DNA of 64,000 nt from CAYSRC01 sp964446385 (GTDB lineage: Bacteria; Bacillota; Clostridia; Oscillospirales; Ruminococcaceae): NCBI GenBank assembly GCA_964446385.1, contig CAYUOH010000003.1:62001-126000 (forward strand). The letters are read 5' to 3'. Below are positions 42,581 through 50,847 of the stretch, piece after piece (the first letter of the stretch is position 1; every line of letters begins with the position of its first letter). A program made the translations under genes and the position numbers. The notes under the pieces were generated by a model, which worked only from the letters and a program-made list of their open reading frames with translations, ran no database searches and was not told the origin of the DNA.

Positions 42581-44781
42581 GCGTTAAGCCCTCCTTCGGT
42601 AAGGAAGCTGCAGAGTCCGGTATACCGGAGCATACGCCTGTCGTTAGCGACCATGGCGGATATTACCTGCCTGTCACCCACAATAACCAGAATATTCTTA
42701 GCCCGGGTAACCGCTGTGTATAGGAGGTTGCGATAGCAGAGCCTTCGCGGTACGCCAGCCATTGCGAGCACCACCGCTGGGAACTCGCTTCCCTGGCTCT
42801 TGTGGACCGTAACGGCGTATGCTACCTCAAGCTGGCGGAGTTTGTCGAATGTATAATTAACGCGGCGATCATCGAACAGAACCGTCACGGTCTGGGTACG
42901 GCGTTCGATATGGTCGATTATACCTATATCTCCGTTGAAGACACCGAGTCCCTTTTCACCGTTGTCCCTTTGCCATTCGATATCATAGTTGTTGCGAACC
43001 TGCATAACCTTGTCCCCTTCACGGAACAGAGTGCCAAGGATTCTGGCCTCTGCCCTGTTTTCGGACGGCGGATTGATCCTGGCGCGCAGGCATTCATTTA
43101 GATTGTTGGTTCCCATCTCACCGGTGTGCGAGGGGGTAATGACCTGGATATCCGAAAGAGGGTCGTATTTGTATGCCTTCGGAAGACGACGGCCTACAAG
43201 ATCGGATATAAATCCCGGGCCGGTCTCCTTATCGATGTCGAGGAAGAAAAAATCCTTTTCTTTCATGTCAAGGTCAGGATCGTCCCCTCCCACTATTCTG
43301 TGTGCATTAACTATTATCAAACTTTCGGCAGCCTGTCGGAAGATACGGCTAAACTCCACAGTGGTGCAGACGCCGCTGTTGATAATATCCTTGAGCAGAT
43401 TTCCGGCGCCCACACTCGGGAGCTGGTTGAAATCACCCACCATTACAAGGCGACAGGACGGTTTTATTCCGCGAAGCAGAGAATCAAAAAGCGTAACGTC
43501 CACCATGGACATCTCATCAATAATAATTACGTCGTATTTCAGAGGATTAGCCTCGTCATGAACGAATCTGATATCGTCGGTGTTTCCCCTGTAATCTACC
43601 TCAAGCAGGCGGTGGATTGTACGGGCGTCACGCCCGGTAAGTTCACTCATGCGCTTTGCCGCCCTTCCCGTTGGGGCCGCAAGAGCAACCTTGTCACCCA
43701 TATTCTCGCAGATGGTGATAATGGCGTTGATTGTGGTGGTTTTGCCTGTTCCGGGTCCTCCGGTAATTACAACCGCGCCGCCGGCCAGAGCCGATTTTAT
43801 AGCCTGACGCTGAAGAGCCTCGTATTCAATGCTGTTTTCAAGTTGGAATGTGTCTATCATTTTGTCAGCCTCGGCAGGCTCGGCGTACTCAATGGATCGC
43901 AGAAGCAGCAGCCTGTCACAGATATATCTTTCACGGCCGAGCATCTCGGGCAGGAATATTCTTTCGTCCCCGTTCACGGTTGCTAAACCAAGCAGCCCGT
44001 CGTTTACGGTTTCGTACAGCTGAATTTCAACGGTGTCACGCGGAAGCTCGAGGAACCCGGTAACAGTATCTATCAGTTTATCGGTCGGGATACAGGTATG
44101 ACCGTTGTTGAGATTGTGGCGCAGTACGAAAACAAATCCGGCAGAGATGCGTTTTTTATCATCGGTTGAAAAACCTCTTTCGAGGGCAAGCTGATCAGAA
44201 ATGCTGAAATCACGGTAAAGCGGGAATCCACAGAGCATATAGGGGTTGCTCTCAATATGCTCGGGCGCGGACTCACCATAGGCCTTGTAGAGTACGAGGG
44301 ATTCCTCGGTGTTGAGCTTGAACTCCTTAAGCCTTGCAAGGGTTTCCCGGACACCGTTTATATTTTTGAAGGACTCCCCTATCTCCAGGGCCTTCTTTTC
44401 GGAGATTCCCTTTATCACAGCTAATTTTTGGGGGTCGTGAGCCATAACGTCAAGCGTGGCGTCGCCGAAAAGCTTTACTATACGGTCGGCAAGGGATGGG
44501 CCCACTCCTGCAATGGCGCCTCCGGCTAAATATCTTTTAATGGCGGCAGCACCGGAGGGAAGGTTGCTTTCACAGGCTATGGCACGGAACTGGTCGCCGT
44601 AGGTACTGTGCGTGACGAATTCACCCCATACAGTAACCTCCTCACCCACAGAAAGAGCGGGAAGGTTCCCTACGACGGTAATAAGCTCGCCCGATGATTC
44701 AATATCCATCACGGTAAAGCCGGTATCGTCATTGCGAAATATTACGGATTCGACAATTCCCTGAATGCTGTCCTGTTCCAT
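42577..44781 (-). CDS. recD2: ATP-dependent RecD2-type helicase
   Basis: RecD2 is a 5'-3' superfamily 1B helicase not tied to RecBC. The 734-residue protein has an N-terminal OB-like region (residues 1-75), helix-hairpin-helix repeats (about 80-165), Walker A ITGGPGTGKTTT (about 340), Walker B IIDEMSMVD, VGDFNQLPSVGAGNLL, and the C-terminal VTVHKSQGSEFPAVVLAM. Bacillus RecD2 helps fork progress and mismatch repair. It overlaps comF by four bases. Confidence 0.95.
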   Translation of the reverse strand: MEQDSIQGIVESVIFRNDDTGFTVMDIESSGELITVVGNLPALSVGEEVTVWGEFVTHSTYGDQFRAIACESNLPSGAAAIKRYLAGGAIAGVGPSLADRIVKLFGDATLDVMAHDPQKLAVIKGISEKKALEIGESFKNINGVRETLARLKEFKLNTEESLVLYKAYGESAPEHIESNPYMLCGFPLYRDFSISDQLALERGFSTDDKKRISAGFVFVLRHNLNNGHTCIPTDKLIDTVTGFLELPRDTVEIQLYETVNDGLLGLATVNGDERIFLPEMLGRERYICDRLLLLRSIEYAEPAEADKMIDTFQLENSIEYEALQRQAIKSALAGGAVVITGGPGTGKTTTINAIITICENMGDKVALAAPTGRAAKRMSELTGRDARTIHRLLEVDYRGNTDDIRFVHDEANPLKYDVIIIDEMSMVDVTLFDSLLRGIKPSCRLVMVGDFNQLPSVGAGNLLKDIINSGVCTTVEFSRIFRQAAESLIIVNAHRIVGGDDPDLDMKEKDFFFLDIDKETGPGFISDLVGRRLPKAYKYDPLSDIQVITPSHTGEMGTNNLNECLRARINPPSENRAEARILGTLFREGDKVMQVRNNYDIEWQRDNGEKGLGVFNGDIGIIDHIERRTQTVTVLFDDRRVNYTFDKLRQLEVAYAVTVHKSQGSEFPAVVLAMAGVPRRLCYRNLLYTAVTRAKNILVIVGDRQVISAMVANDRRMLRYTGLCSFLTEGGLNA

Positions 44782-44944
44782 ATAACCCCGGTTATATATT
44801 TATTACCTATAATTATAGAATACATCAGTCCGATATTCAAAGGCGATTATATGTCTGAATTTTTATTTAAATCCGTTTTGTCTCTTTTTAACAGAGGTTT
44901 TTAAATATATAATATGCGTATCAATATTCCGAGGTGTTTTCATA

Positions 44945-45694
44945 ATGAGCAGTAAATCCCCATCTACCCCATCTAGAAGTAATTCCAAAAACGTTAAGAA
45001 GCAGGATAACTCGACAACGATAATCATCGTTCTTCTAATTTGCATTCTGTGTGTAATAGCGTTCATATCTATTTCAATTAAAAACCGCAAGGCTGCCGAA
45101 GCGGCCGCAGCGATATCAGAAAATTCAGCAACCTCGCAGAAGGCAGAAGAAGACGATGAAACCGAAACCGAGCCTCAATCAGTCGTGTTTGACGCAGTGG
45201 TAAATACGACGTACTACGCCGATATCGAAATTAAGGATTACGGTACAATTACTGTCGCGCTCGACAGCAACATTGCACCCAAATCGGTATCTAACTTTGT
45301 AAAACTGGCAAAGGACGGATTCTACAACGGTTTGACCTTCCACAGGATTATAGAGGGATTCATGATGCAGGGAGGAGCCTCCCCATCCGGCCCGTCCGAA
45401 AAGATAAAGGGTGAGTTCTATGCAAACGGCGTGGAAAACCGTCTTAGCCACAAGCGCGGTGTTATTTCCATGGCGAGGGCTGACGACTACAACAGCGGCA
45501 ACAGCCAGTTCTTTATAGTGCATAAGGACAGTACTTCTCTGGACGGCATTTATGCGGCATTCGGTATTGTAACGGAGGGCATGGATGTGGTCGATAAGAT
45601 CTGCGAAACATCCAATCCGACAGACAATAACGGCACAATTCCGGCGGCCGAACAGCCGATGATTGTGTCTGTAACGGTACGCGACGCGGATTAA
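44945..45694 (+). CDS. Membrane-anchored cyclophilin-type peptidyl-prolyl isomerase
   Basis: The 249-residue protein has a Ser/Lys-rich cytoplasmic start, one membrane helix (about residues 26-46), an acidic linker (EEDDETETEPQ) and a cyclophilin domain (about 85-249). The core motifs FHRIIEGFMMQGG and NSGNSQFFIVH are intact, with the catalytic arginine in FHRI. It should fold or isomerise proteins outside the membrane. A GAGGTG site precedes the ATG. It is monocistronic and followed by a tRNA gene. Confidence 0.93.
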   Translation: MSSKSPSTPSRSNSKNVKKQDNSTTIIIVLLICILCVIAFISISIKNRKAAEAAAAISENSATSQKAEEDDETETEPQSVVFDAVVNTTYYADIEIKDYGTITVALDSNIAPKSVSNFVKLAKDGFYNGLTFHRIIEGFMMQGGASPSGPSEKIKGEFYANGVENRLSHKRGVISMARADDYNSGNSQFFIVHKDSTSLDGIYAAFGIVTEGMDVVDKICETSNPTDNNGTIPAAEQPMIVSVTVRDAD

Positions 45695-45713
45695 AATATA
45701 TAAGATTTTGTGG

Positions 45714-45742
45714 TTGCATTTCGGGGCATGCTGTGGTATCAT
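45714..45742 (+). promoter_or_regulatory. Promoter of tRNA-Pro
   Basis: TTGCAT (45714-45719) and TATCAT (45737-45742) are 17 bases apart and end 34 bases before the tRNA. Confidence 0.7.
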
Positions 45743-45776
45743 ATCACTTGCACCTGAGAGGTGCTCCCCATTTTGT

Positions 45777-45853
45777 CGGGGTGTAGCGCAGTTTGGTAGC
45801 GCGCTTGAATGGGGTTCAAGAGGCCGCGAGTTCGAGTCCCGCCACTCCGACCA
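45777..45853 (+). tRNA. tRNA-Pro (anticodon GGG)
   Basis: The 77-base gene folds as a cloverleaf. The acceptor stem is CGGGGTG with CACTCCG (one G-T pair), the D stem is GCGC/GCGC, and the anticodon stem CTTGA/TCAAG encloses loop ATGGGGT with anticodon GGG at 45811-45813. The T loop is TTCGAGT. Discriminator A and an encoded CCA follow. The T stem GCGAG/CCCGC has an A-C mismatch in its fourth pair, which is odd. A promoter and terminator bracket it. Confidence 0.93.
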
Positions 45854-45854
45854 T

Positions 45855-45893
45855 AAAAAAAGAGATTGCAGAAATGCAATCTCTTTTTTTTTT
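45855..45893. terminator. Terminator after tRNA-Pro
   Basis: A long A/T-flanked stem (AAGAGATTGCA with its complement) with a GAAA tetraloop is followed by a run of ten Ts. Confidence 0.9.
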
Positions 45894-45931
45894 GAAATAT
45901 GTCCTTGCAGACACACGTTAATCGTTCATTA

Positions 45932-47164
45932 TTAATTAATACTTGCGGTTGATGACTGTTTATAATTCCCCAGGAAATCGGCAATGTCATCAGCTGCTTC
46001 TTTCAAAATCGGAAGCTGTGGAAGATATACTATTCTGAAATGATCCGGCTTCTGCCAGTTAAATCCTTTCCCCGGTATTACAAGAATGTGCTTTTCCCTC
46101 AGTAAATCCAGCGCAAACTGATTGTCGTCGGTTATATTGAATTTCTTTATATCAAGCTTGGGGAAAATATAAAAAGCAGCCTTAGGTTTTTTTACCGAAA
46201 CACCGGGTATAGAATTCAAAGCCTGGCAAATTAATTCACGCTGTTCATAAATTCTTCCTTCGGGTACGATATACTTGTTGCTGCTCTGATGTCCTCCCAG
46301 CGCAGTCTGGATAATGGCTTGACCTGGCACATTAGAGCACAGTCTCATATTTGCAAGCATATTGATACCGGCAAGATAATCCTTGCCTAATGCAATGTTA
46401 CCGCTGAAAATCATCCAACCGGCACGGTATCCGCAAACCATGTGAGATTTTGACAATCCTCCGAAGGTTACACAAAAAAGATCCGGTGCAAGCGACGCAA
46501 TGGAAACATGCTTTTCGCCGTCCATGACAAGTCTGTCATATATCTCGTCCGACATAATCATGAGGTCATGCCGTCTGGCAATTTCCACTATTTGTTCAAG
46601 GAGTTCCTGCGGATAAAGCGCCCCGGTGGGGTTATTTGGATTAATTATGACAATTGCTTTTGTCCTGGCTGTGATTTTCGATTCGATATCGACTGTATCC
46701 GGCAACCAGTCCGATTCCTCGTCACAGATATAATGGACAGCCCTGCCGCCGGCCAGATTGGTACATGCAGTCCATAAAGGATAATCGGGAGAAGGAATAA
46801 GAACCTCGTCGCCGGTGTTAAGCAGAGCATGCAGGGATAACTGAATCAATTCACTTACACCGTTGCCGGTGTAGATATTTTTTATATCCACATCAGGAAT
46901 TCTCTTAAGCTGTGCATACTGCATAACCGCTTTACGGGCTGAGAACAGTCCGCGTGAATCGGAATAACCCTGGCATTCGGCTAACGCTCTTTGCATATCT
47001 TCAACAATTTCATCAGGGGCATGAAAATCAAAGGCGGCAGGGTTCCCTATATTCAACTTCAGAATTCTTACACCGTTTTCTTCCATTCTGGCTGCTTCAT
47101 CAACCACAGGACCGCGAACATCATAAAGAACATTGTCAAGCTTGGACGATTTTGTAAATAACAT
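45932..47164 (-). CDS. Class I aminotransferase, AlaA-like
   Basis: The 410-residue PLP enzyme resembles Escherichia coli AlaA (glutamate-pyruvate transaminase): LNIGNPAAFDFHAPDEI near residue 40, YTGNGVSELIQLSL near 95, IINPNNPTGALYP near 175, and the PLP lysine in GGLSKSHMVCGYRAGW (about 241). Length and motifs support aminotransfer between alanine and glutamate, but other substrates are possible. A CGGAGG site precedes ATG 47164. Confidence 0.9.
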   Translation of the reverse strand: MLFTKSSKLDNVLYDVRGPVVDEAARMEENGVRILKLNIGNPAAFDFHAPDEIVEDMQRALAECQGYSDSRGLFSARKAVMQYAQLKRIPDVDIKNIYTGNGVSELIQLSLHALLNTGDEVLIPSPDYPLWTACTNLAGGRAVHYICDEESDWLPDTVDIESKITARTKAIVIINPNNPTGALYPQELLEQIVEIARRHDLMIMSDEIYDRLVMDGEKHVSIASLAPDLFCVTFGGLSKSHMVCGYRAGWMIFSGNIALGKDYLAGINMLANMRLCSNVPGQAIIQTALGGHQSSNKYIVPEGRIYEQRELICQALNSIPGVSVKKPKAAFYIFPKLDIKKFNITDDNQFALDLLREKHILVIPGKGFNWQKPDHFRIVYLPQLPILKEAADDIADFLGNYKQSSTASIN

Positions 47165-47525
47165 AGAGAACCTCCGTTCATATATTTATATACGTTGTAT
47201 CCGGTGAAACAACAGATACAGCGTATATTTGTTTTGACTCACCGCGGATTTATTATAAGCATTAGTTTTAAATATCATATTGTAACATATCTAATTTAAA
47301 TATGCTTAATTTTCTTTTTTTCCGCTGTCTATGTAATTTGATAACACACTGGCTGACGGGTCGTTGACATTACAATCCGCTAACTCTTTATTCGGCATCC
47401 AGAATGAGATAACGAAAATAAAAGCGCGGTCCCAGGATTTATTCAAAAAAACCGGGAGCTGCGCTTTTATGTTATTGATACAGTAAAATATGATACGTCT
47501 TTTCCTATTCCCTGCCGTCAGTAAA
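47165..47525. other. Intergenic region 47.2-47.5 kb
   Basis: It holds the promoter region of the aminotransferase at its left end and the terminator of the XRE operon at 47420-47468. A 30-codon frame (47308-47400, minus) has no ribosome site and I do not call it. Confidence 0.5.
47420..47468 (-). terminator. Terminator of the membrane protein-XRE operon
   Basis: AAAAGCGC pairs with GCGCTTTT, with partial pairing of inner GGTCCC and GGGAGCT and a long loop. It lies about 57 bases after the XRE stop codon. Confidence 0.7.
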
Positions 47526-47729
47526 TTAGTCTTCGGTGTCCCAGAAGAGTTCGTTGAGGGTTTTATCCAGAGCCTTGCAGATAGCGATACAGAGGTTGAT
47601 TGTGGGATTGTATCCCCCAATCTCAATAGCGTTGATGGTCTGGCGGGAGACACCGACCAAATCCGCCAGGGCCTGCTGGGAAAGGTCTTTGGCGGCGCGT
47701 GCCGCCTTTAGCTTAAGGTTTTTCATCAT
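47526..47729 (-). CDS. XRE/Cro-family HTH transcription regulator
   Basis: The 67-residue protein is almost entirely a helix-turn-helix domain: KAARAAKDLSQQALADLVGV (residues 8-27), recognition helix SRQTINAIEIGGYNPT, and a C-terminal LNELFW. It matches the small YgzD/YozG-type regulators that pair with a membrane protein gene. Its ATG overlaps the stop of that gene (ATGATGA), so the two are cotranslated. A palindrome over the operon promoter is the likely operator. Confidence 0.92.
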   Translation of the reverse strand: MMKNLKLKAARAAKDLSQQALADLVGVSRQTINAIEIGGYNPTINLCIAICKALDKTLNELFWDTED

Positions 47730-48259
47730 ACGTCACGTTCGGTTTCAAGAGCGCTGCTCTTTCTGCCGTGAATCAGTGTGGCAAGAAGAATGACGACTGA
47801 CAGAACGAAGACCATTATGTTAAGGAACGCCATATTAAGCTCTCCGTCCTTTAACACTCCGCGCAAAGAGATATTCACTACCCCAATAATGAGATTAAAC
47901 AAACCCATAGCCCCTATGAAAATAGAGCTTGATCTGCGGTTTTCGTTTAATCCGAAATAGGCGTCGTTTTTAATTGCGCTGATTATAAATACCGTGATAC
48001 CCGCTAAGGATCCAACGGTAAAGATGAAAAAGACAGGAAGCCAGCTGATTTCTGCTGTGCTTATACCCATACACAGCAGATTAGCGATAAGTAGGCTGAA
48101 AAAACCGGATTTGAACGCCCTTCCCCTGGCGGCAATCTGCATCTCGTCGTATTCGGGTTTTGGGTTCTTTTTACGCAATGCTAATAAAATAATCATGAAC
48201 AGGATAATAACCACACCGAATCCAACAGCAATGCCGGTATAATAAGCGGGACTTTTCAT
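47726..48259 (-). CDS. Four-TM membrane protein paired with XRE regulator
   Basis: The 177-residue protein has an N-terminal helix (about 6-27), a short charged RKKNPKPEYDEMQIAARGRAF segment, and three or four further helices to about residue 165. The YDEMQ-ARG-AFK motif between the first two helices is frequent in membrane proteins encoded with small XRE regulators in Firmicutes. Function is unknown; a role in membrane stress sensing is a guess. A GGAGG-type site (ACGGAGGTATC) precedes the ATG. Confidence 0.8.
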   Translation of the reverse strand: MKSPAYYTGIAVGFGVVIILFMIILLALRKKNPKPEYDEMQIAARGRAFKSGFFSLLIANLLCMGISTAEISWLPVFFIFTVGSLAGITVFIISAIKNDAYFGLNENRRSSSIFIGAMGLFNLIIGVVNISLRGVLKDGELNMAFLNIMVFVLSVVILLATLIHGRKSSALETERDV

Positions 48260-48300
48260 GATGATACCTCCGTGAGATTGTTTTTTTCTCTAGTAGCAGA

Positions 48301-48329
48301 AGTGTACATCATACAAATCATAATGTCAA
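48301..48329 (-). promoter_or_regulatory. Promoter of the membrane protein-XRE operon
   Basis: On the minus strand TTGACA (48324-48329) and TACACT (48301-48306) are 17 bases apart. The -35 lies within a perfect inverted repeat. Confidence 0.75.
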
Positions 48330-48348
48330 GTATTATTGACATTATGAT
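48317..48348. promoter_or_regulatory. Palindromic operator candidate for the XRE regulator
   Basis: ATCATAATGTCAA (48317-48329) and its exact complement (48336-48348) are separated by six bases. The left arm covers the -35 of the operon promoter, so a bound repressor would block RNA polymerase. Confidence 0.65.
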
Positions 48349-48457
48349 ATTTATATTTATCTTATTATAATTTCTAATACTCTTTATTATTGCATTAAGG
48401 CATATATTTACATATAATCTCTATTAGAAAGAAACAAATAAACATAGGAGAAAACCT

Positions 48458-48529
48458 ATGAAATACTCTTATTTCAATATGCCCGATTCATCCAAGGGAA
48501 CCTATGGTGATCTTACTGACAACTTTTAG
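48458..48529 (+). CDS. Possible 23-residue peptide gene or gene remnant
   Basis: ATG 48458 follows a good TAGGAG site and opens MKYSYFNMPDSSKGTYGDL before a stop at 48529. The next 240 bases are not coding. The good start with an early stop suggests either a small peptide or the head of a lost gene. Confidence 0.3.
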   Translation: MKYSYFNMPDSSKGTYGDLTDNF

Positions 48530-48708
48530 TTTCGTAGTCTGATTCAAATCAAGATAAATACTATTATGTATCGTAATTAACCACCAGTTGAGCCTTGCAG
48601 GAATCCGGATAACTGACGACTATTATCTAATTAAGTTCATTAAAAAGGAGTCCCGGAAGGAGCTCATTCTTGATTAAGATATCGTGTCCCCGTTAAACAA
48701 AATAATTC

Positions 48709-48739
48709 TTGACTCTGACGTTACGTCATGGTTTATGAT
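48709..48739 (+). promoter_or_regulatory. MerR-type promoter with 19-bp spacer and operator
   Basis: TTGACT (48709-48714) and TATGAT (48734-48739) are 19 bases apart, two more than optimal, as in classical MerR-activated promoters. The spacer holds TGACGTTACGTCA (48716-48728), a palindrome with a single central base. It lies directly before the MerR gene, so autoregulation is likely. Confidence 0.8.
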
Positions 48740-48774
48740 ATAATCACCTTGAAGGAAGAAATGAGGTGAGCACT

Positions 48775-49500
48775 ATGATGTCTGTACACGAGGTAAGCGA
48801 GTTGACCGGGGTGAGTATACGCGCCCTGCATCACTACGACAACATAGGGCTACTGTTGCCTTCGGAGATAACGGAGGCGGGTTACAGGCTGTATGACGAC
48901 AGGGCACTAGAGAGGCTACAGCAGATCATGCTGTTCCGCGAGTTGGAGTTTACCCTTTCGGAGATAAAAACAATCCTTGACAGCCCGTGGTTCGACCGAA
49001 AAAAGGCTCTGAAGCAACAAATTGAGCTGCTTAAGCTGCGCAAGGATCGTCTGCAGTACCTTATCGATTTCGCACAGGGAATAAAAGATACAGGAGAAAT
49101 TAAAATGAATTTTGATGCATTCGATACAAAGAAAATAGATGAATACGCCGCCAAAGCGAAGAAGCAATGGGGCGGTACAGATGCGTACAAAGAATATGAA
49201 CAGAAGAACGCGGGGCGCAGCATGGAAACACAACAGGCGCTTGGCACAGAGATGATGGATATCTTCAAAGAGTTCGGAGATATCAGGAATTCGGATCCCA
49301 AGAGCGCCGAGGCTGCTGCACTTGTTAGGAAGCTTCAGAAGCACATCACCGACAACTATTACAAATGCACTGATGTGATTCTGATTTCGCTGGGTCAGAT
49401 GTATTCCGGAGACGACGCTTTCAGGAAAAACATCGACGCGGCAGGCGGAGAGGGCACCGCTGCGTTTGTCACAAAAGCAATCGAAGCTGCTCTGAAATAA
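48775..49500 (+). CDS. MerR-family regulator with TipAS ligand domain
   Basis: The 241-residue protein has a MerR winged helix (MSVHEVSELTGVSIRALHHYD, split at about residues 2-22; then SEITEAGYRLYDDRALERLQ), a dimer helix (about 75-105) and a TipAS-like domain from about 120 (DEYAAKAKKQWGGTDAYKEY). TipA-type regulators bind thiopeptides or other multidrug ligands. Starts at GTG 48766, ATG 48775 and ATG 48778 are all possible; GAGGTG fits either ATG. A convergent MFS pump gene lies downstream and is a plausible, unproven partner. The promoter suggests autoregulation. Confidence 0.92.
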   Translation: MMSVHEVSELTGVSIRALHHYDNIGLLLPSEITEAGYRLYDDRALERLQQIMLFRELEFTLSEIKTILDSPWFDRKKALKQQIELLKLRKDRLQYLIDFAQGIKDTGEIKMNFDAFDTKKIDEYAAKAKKQWGGTDAYKEYEQKNAGRSMETQQALGTEMMDIFKEFGDIRNSDPKSAEAAALVRKLQKHITDNYYKCTDVILISLGQMYSGDDAFRKNIDAAGGEGTAAFVTKAIEAALK

Positions 49501-49513
49501 AAAAGGCCATATT

Positions 49514-49547
49514 AAAACCACCCGTAAAAAGCCGGGTGGTTTTTTTA
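49514..49547. terminator. Bidirectional terminator between MerR and MFS genes
   Basis: AAAACCACCCG pairs with CGGGTGGTTTT around an eight-base loop and is followed by a T-run. Confidence 0.85.
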
Positions 49548-49557
49548 TTTTTGTATG

Positions 49558-50829
49558 CTATTCCTCGTATTTATAACCTTTCAGCGACTGTCCCGTTATC
49601 AGACACAACAGAGCTCCGACTACGCCGAGGATGAATATCACCATGGCCGCACCGGAACCTTTTCCCGTGCCGAACATTACATGGAGAAATTCCGGGATAT
49701 TCCCAGCCATATATGGTTCGCAAACGTCATCCACAAAGATTCCACCCAGGAACAAACCTATCGGAATCGTGAAGAACTGAAGCGTGTTGCGGCAGGCGTA
49801 TACCCTGCCCTGAAGCTCAAGAGGAATAGTGTTGCGCAGGACAACCTCATGGTTGGCGCTCATTATCGGGACAACGAACCATCCGATTATCTGAGCTATG
49901 CACCACATGACGGGACTCCGCGAGAGTGAGAGAATAAAGTTTTCGCTTCCCAGAGAAAACAGCATGGTAAGATATATAACTTTTACCCTGTCCTTTGGTT
50001 TGGGGAGGGCTGAGACGACAAGGCTTCCAGCCACCATTGCTATTCCGGCGCAGGAGGTCACTATGCCAAGCATGTTCTGTCCGCCGCGGGGATTTGGTAT
50101 CACAAAACCGGGAAGCGCTGCGTCGAAGGCGGACGCTACAAGGTTAACCCCGGACATGAACAGAATAAGCCGCAGCACAAGCGGGGTCTTTCTTAGGTAG
50201 CTTATACCCTCTTTCGCAAGCTCCAAAACGCTGTCACTGCTTTTATTCTGTACAGAGGGCAGGCGGATGAAGAACAGAAGCGCCAGAAAAGCCAGAGCAA
50301 AGGTTGCAAGGTCGGCCGCTATTACAACGTCGAGCCCGGCAAAACTGTACAAAGCCGTGGCAATCAAGGGGTTAAGGATAGATATAAGTGATCGAGACAG
50401 CGATCTCAAGCCGCTTGTCTTCTGGTAGCGCTCCCTGGGGACGAGCAAAGTTATGGCAACCTCGGAGGCAGGCTGCTGCACCGTGTTCATCAAGCCCGAA
50501 AAGACGTTAACCGCGTAAAGATGCCAAACCTGAAGGGTGTCCGTCCTGAACAGCACATAAACGACGACCGTGCTTAGCGCCGCGAGTGCGTCACAGATGA
50601 GTATGGCCTTTTTCTTGTTGAAACTGTCGGCCAGTGCCCCGGCAAGAATGCTCATCACCACATAGGGAGCGTAGCTGCATATCATCAGGGTTGCCGTGCT
50701 CAGGGCGCTTCCGGTCTTTTCGTAAAGCCATAGCGTTAGGGCGAAGCTAGTTACACTTGAACCCAGTTGGGATAAGCCCTGTGTACTCCACAAGATATAA
50801 AAATTACGTAAATCGTTGTTTTTCTTCAT
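49558..50829 (-). CDS. MFS efflux transporter
   Basis: This 423-residue major facilitator has about 12 membrane segments and the opening RNFYILWSTQGLSQLGSSVTS, which is common in macrolide-efflux-like and MdtH-type exporters. The TM2-3 loop is ILAGALADSFNKKKA. Substrate is unknown. It converges on the TipA-type regulator gene and shares its terminator; the two may form a drug response unit, although no MerR-type palindrome was noticed before this gene. Confidence 0.88.
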   Translation of the reverse strand: MKKNNDLRNFYILWSTQGLSQLGSSVTSFALTLWLYEKTGSALSTATLMICSYAPYVVMSILAGALADSFNKKKAILICDALAALSTVVVYVLFRTDTLQVWHLYAVNVFSGLMNTVQQPASEVAITLLVPRERYQKTSGLRSLSRSLISILNPLIATALYSFAGLDVVIAADLATFALAFLALLFFIRLPSVQNKSSDSVLELAKEGISYLRKTPLVLRLILFMSGVNLVASAFDAALPGFVIPNPRGGQNMLGIVTSCAGIAMVAGSLVVSALPKPKDRVKVIYLTMLFSLGSENFILSLSRSPVMWCIAQIIGWFVVPIMSANHEVVLRNTIPLELQGRVYACRNTLQFFTIPIGLFLGGIFVDDVCEPYMAGNIPEFLHVMFGTGKGSGAAMVIFILGVVGALLCLITGQSLKGYKYEE

Positions 50830-50847
50830 TATAATACTTATAAAATC

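Larger units (their letters stand above)
48260..48774. other. Regulatory intergenic region 48.3-48.8 kb
   Basis: Besides the two promoter/operator sites listed separately and the 23-codon frame at 48458, this A+T-rich stretch shows no supported gene. Confidence 0.5.

Noticed and set aside
43126..43986. 286-codon plus-strand frame opposite recD2
   Set aside because: It lies wholly within recD2, whose helicase motifs are intact; no start signal.
47306..47653. Minus-strand frame overlapping the XRE gene and its terminator
   Set aside because: It reads through a terminator hairpin and overlaps the XRE gene in another frame; no start site.
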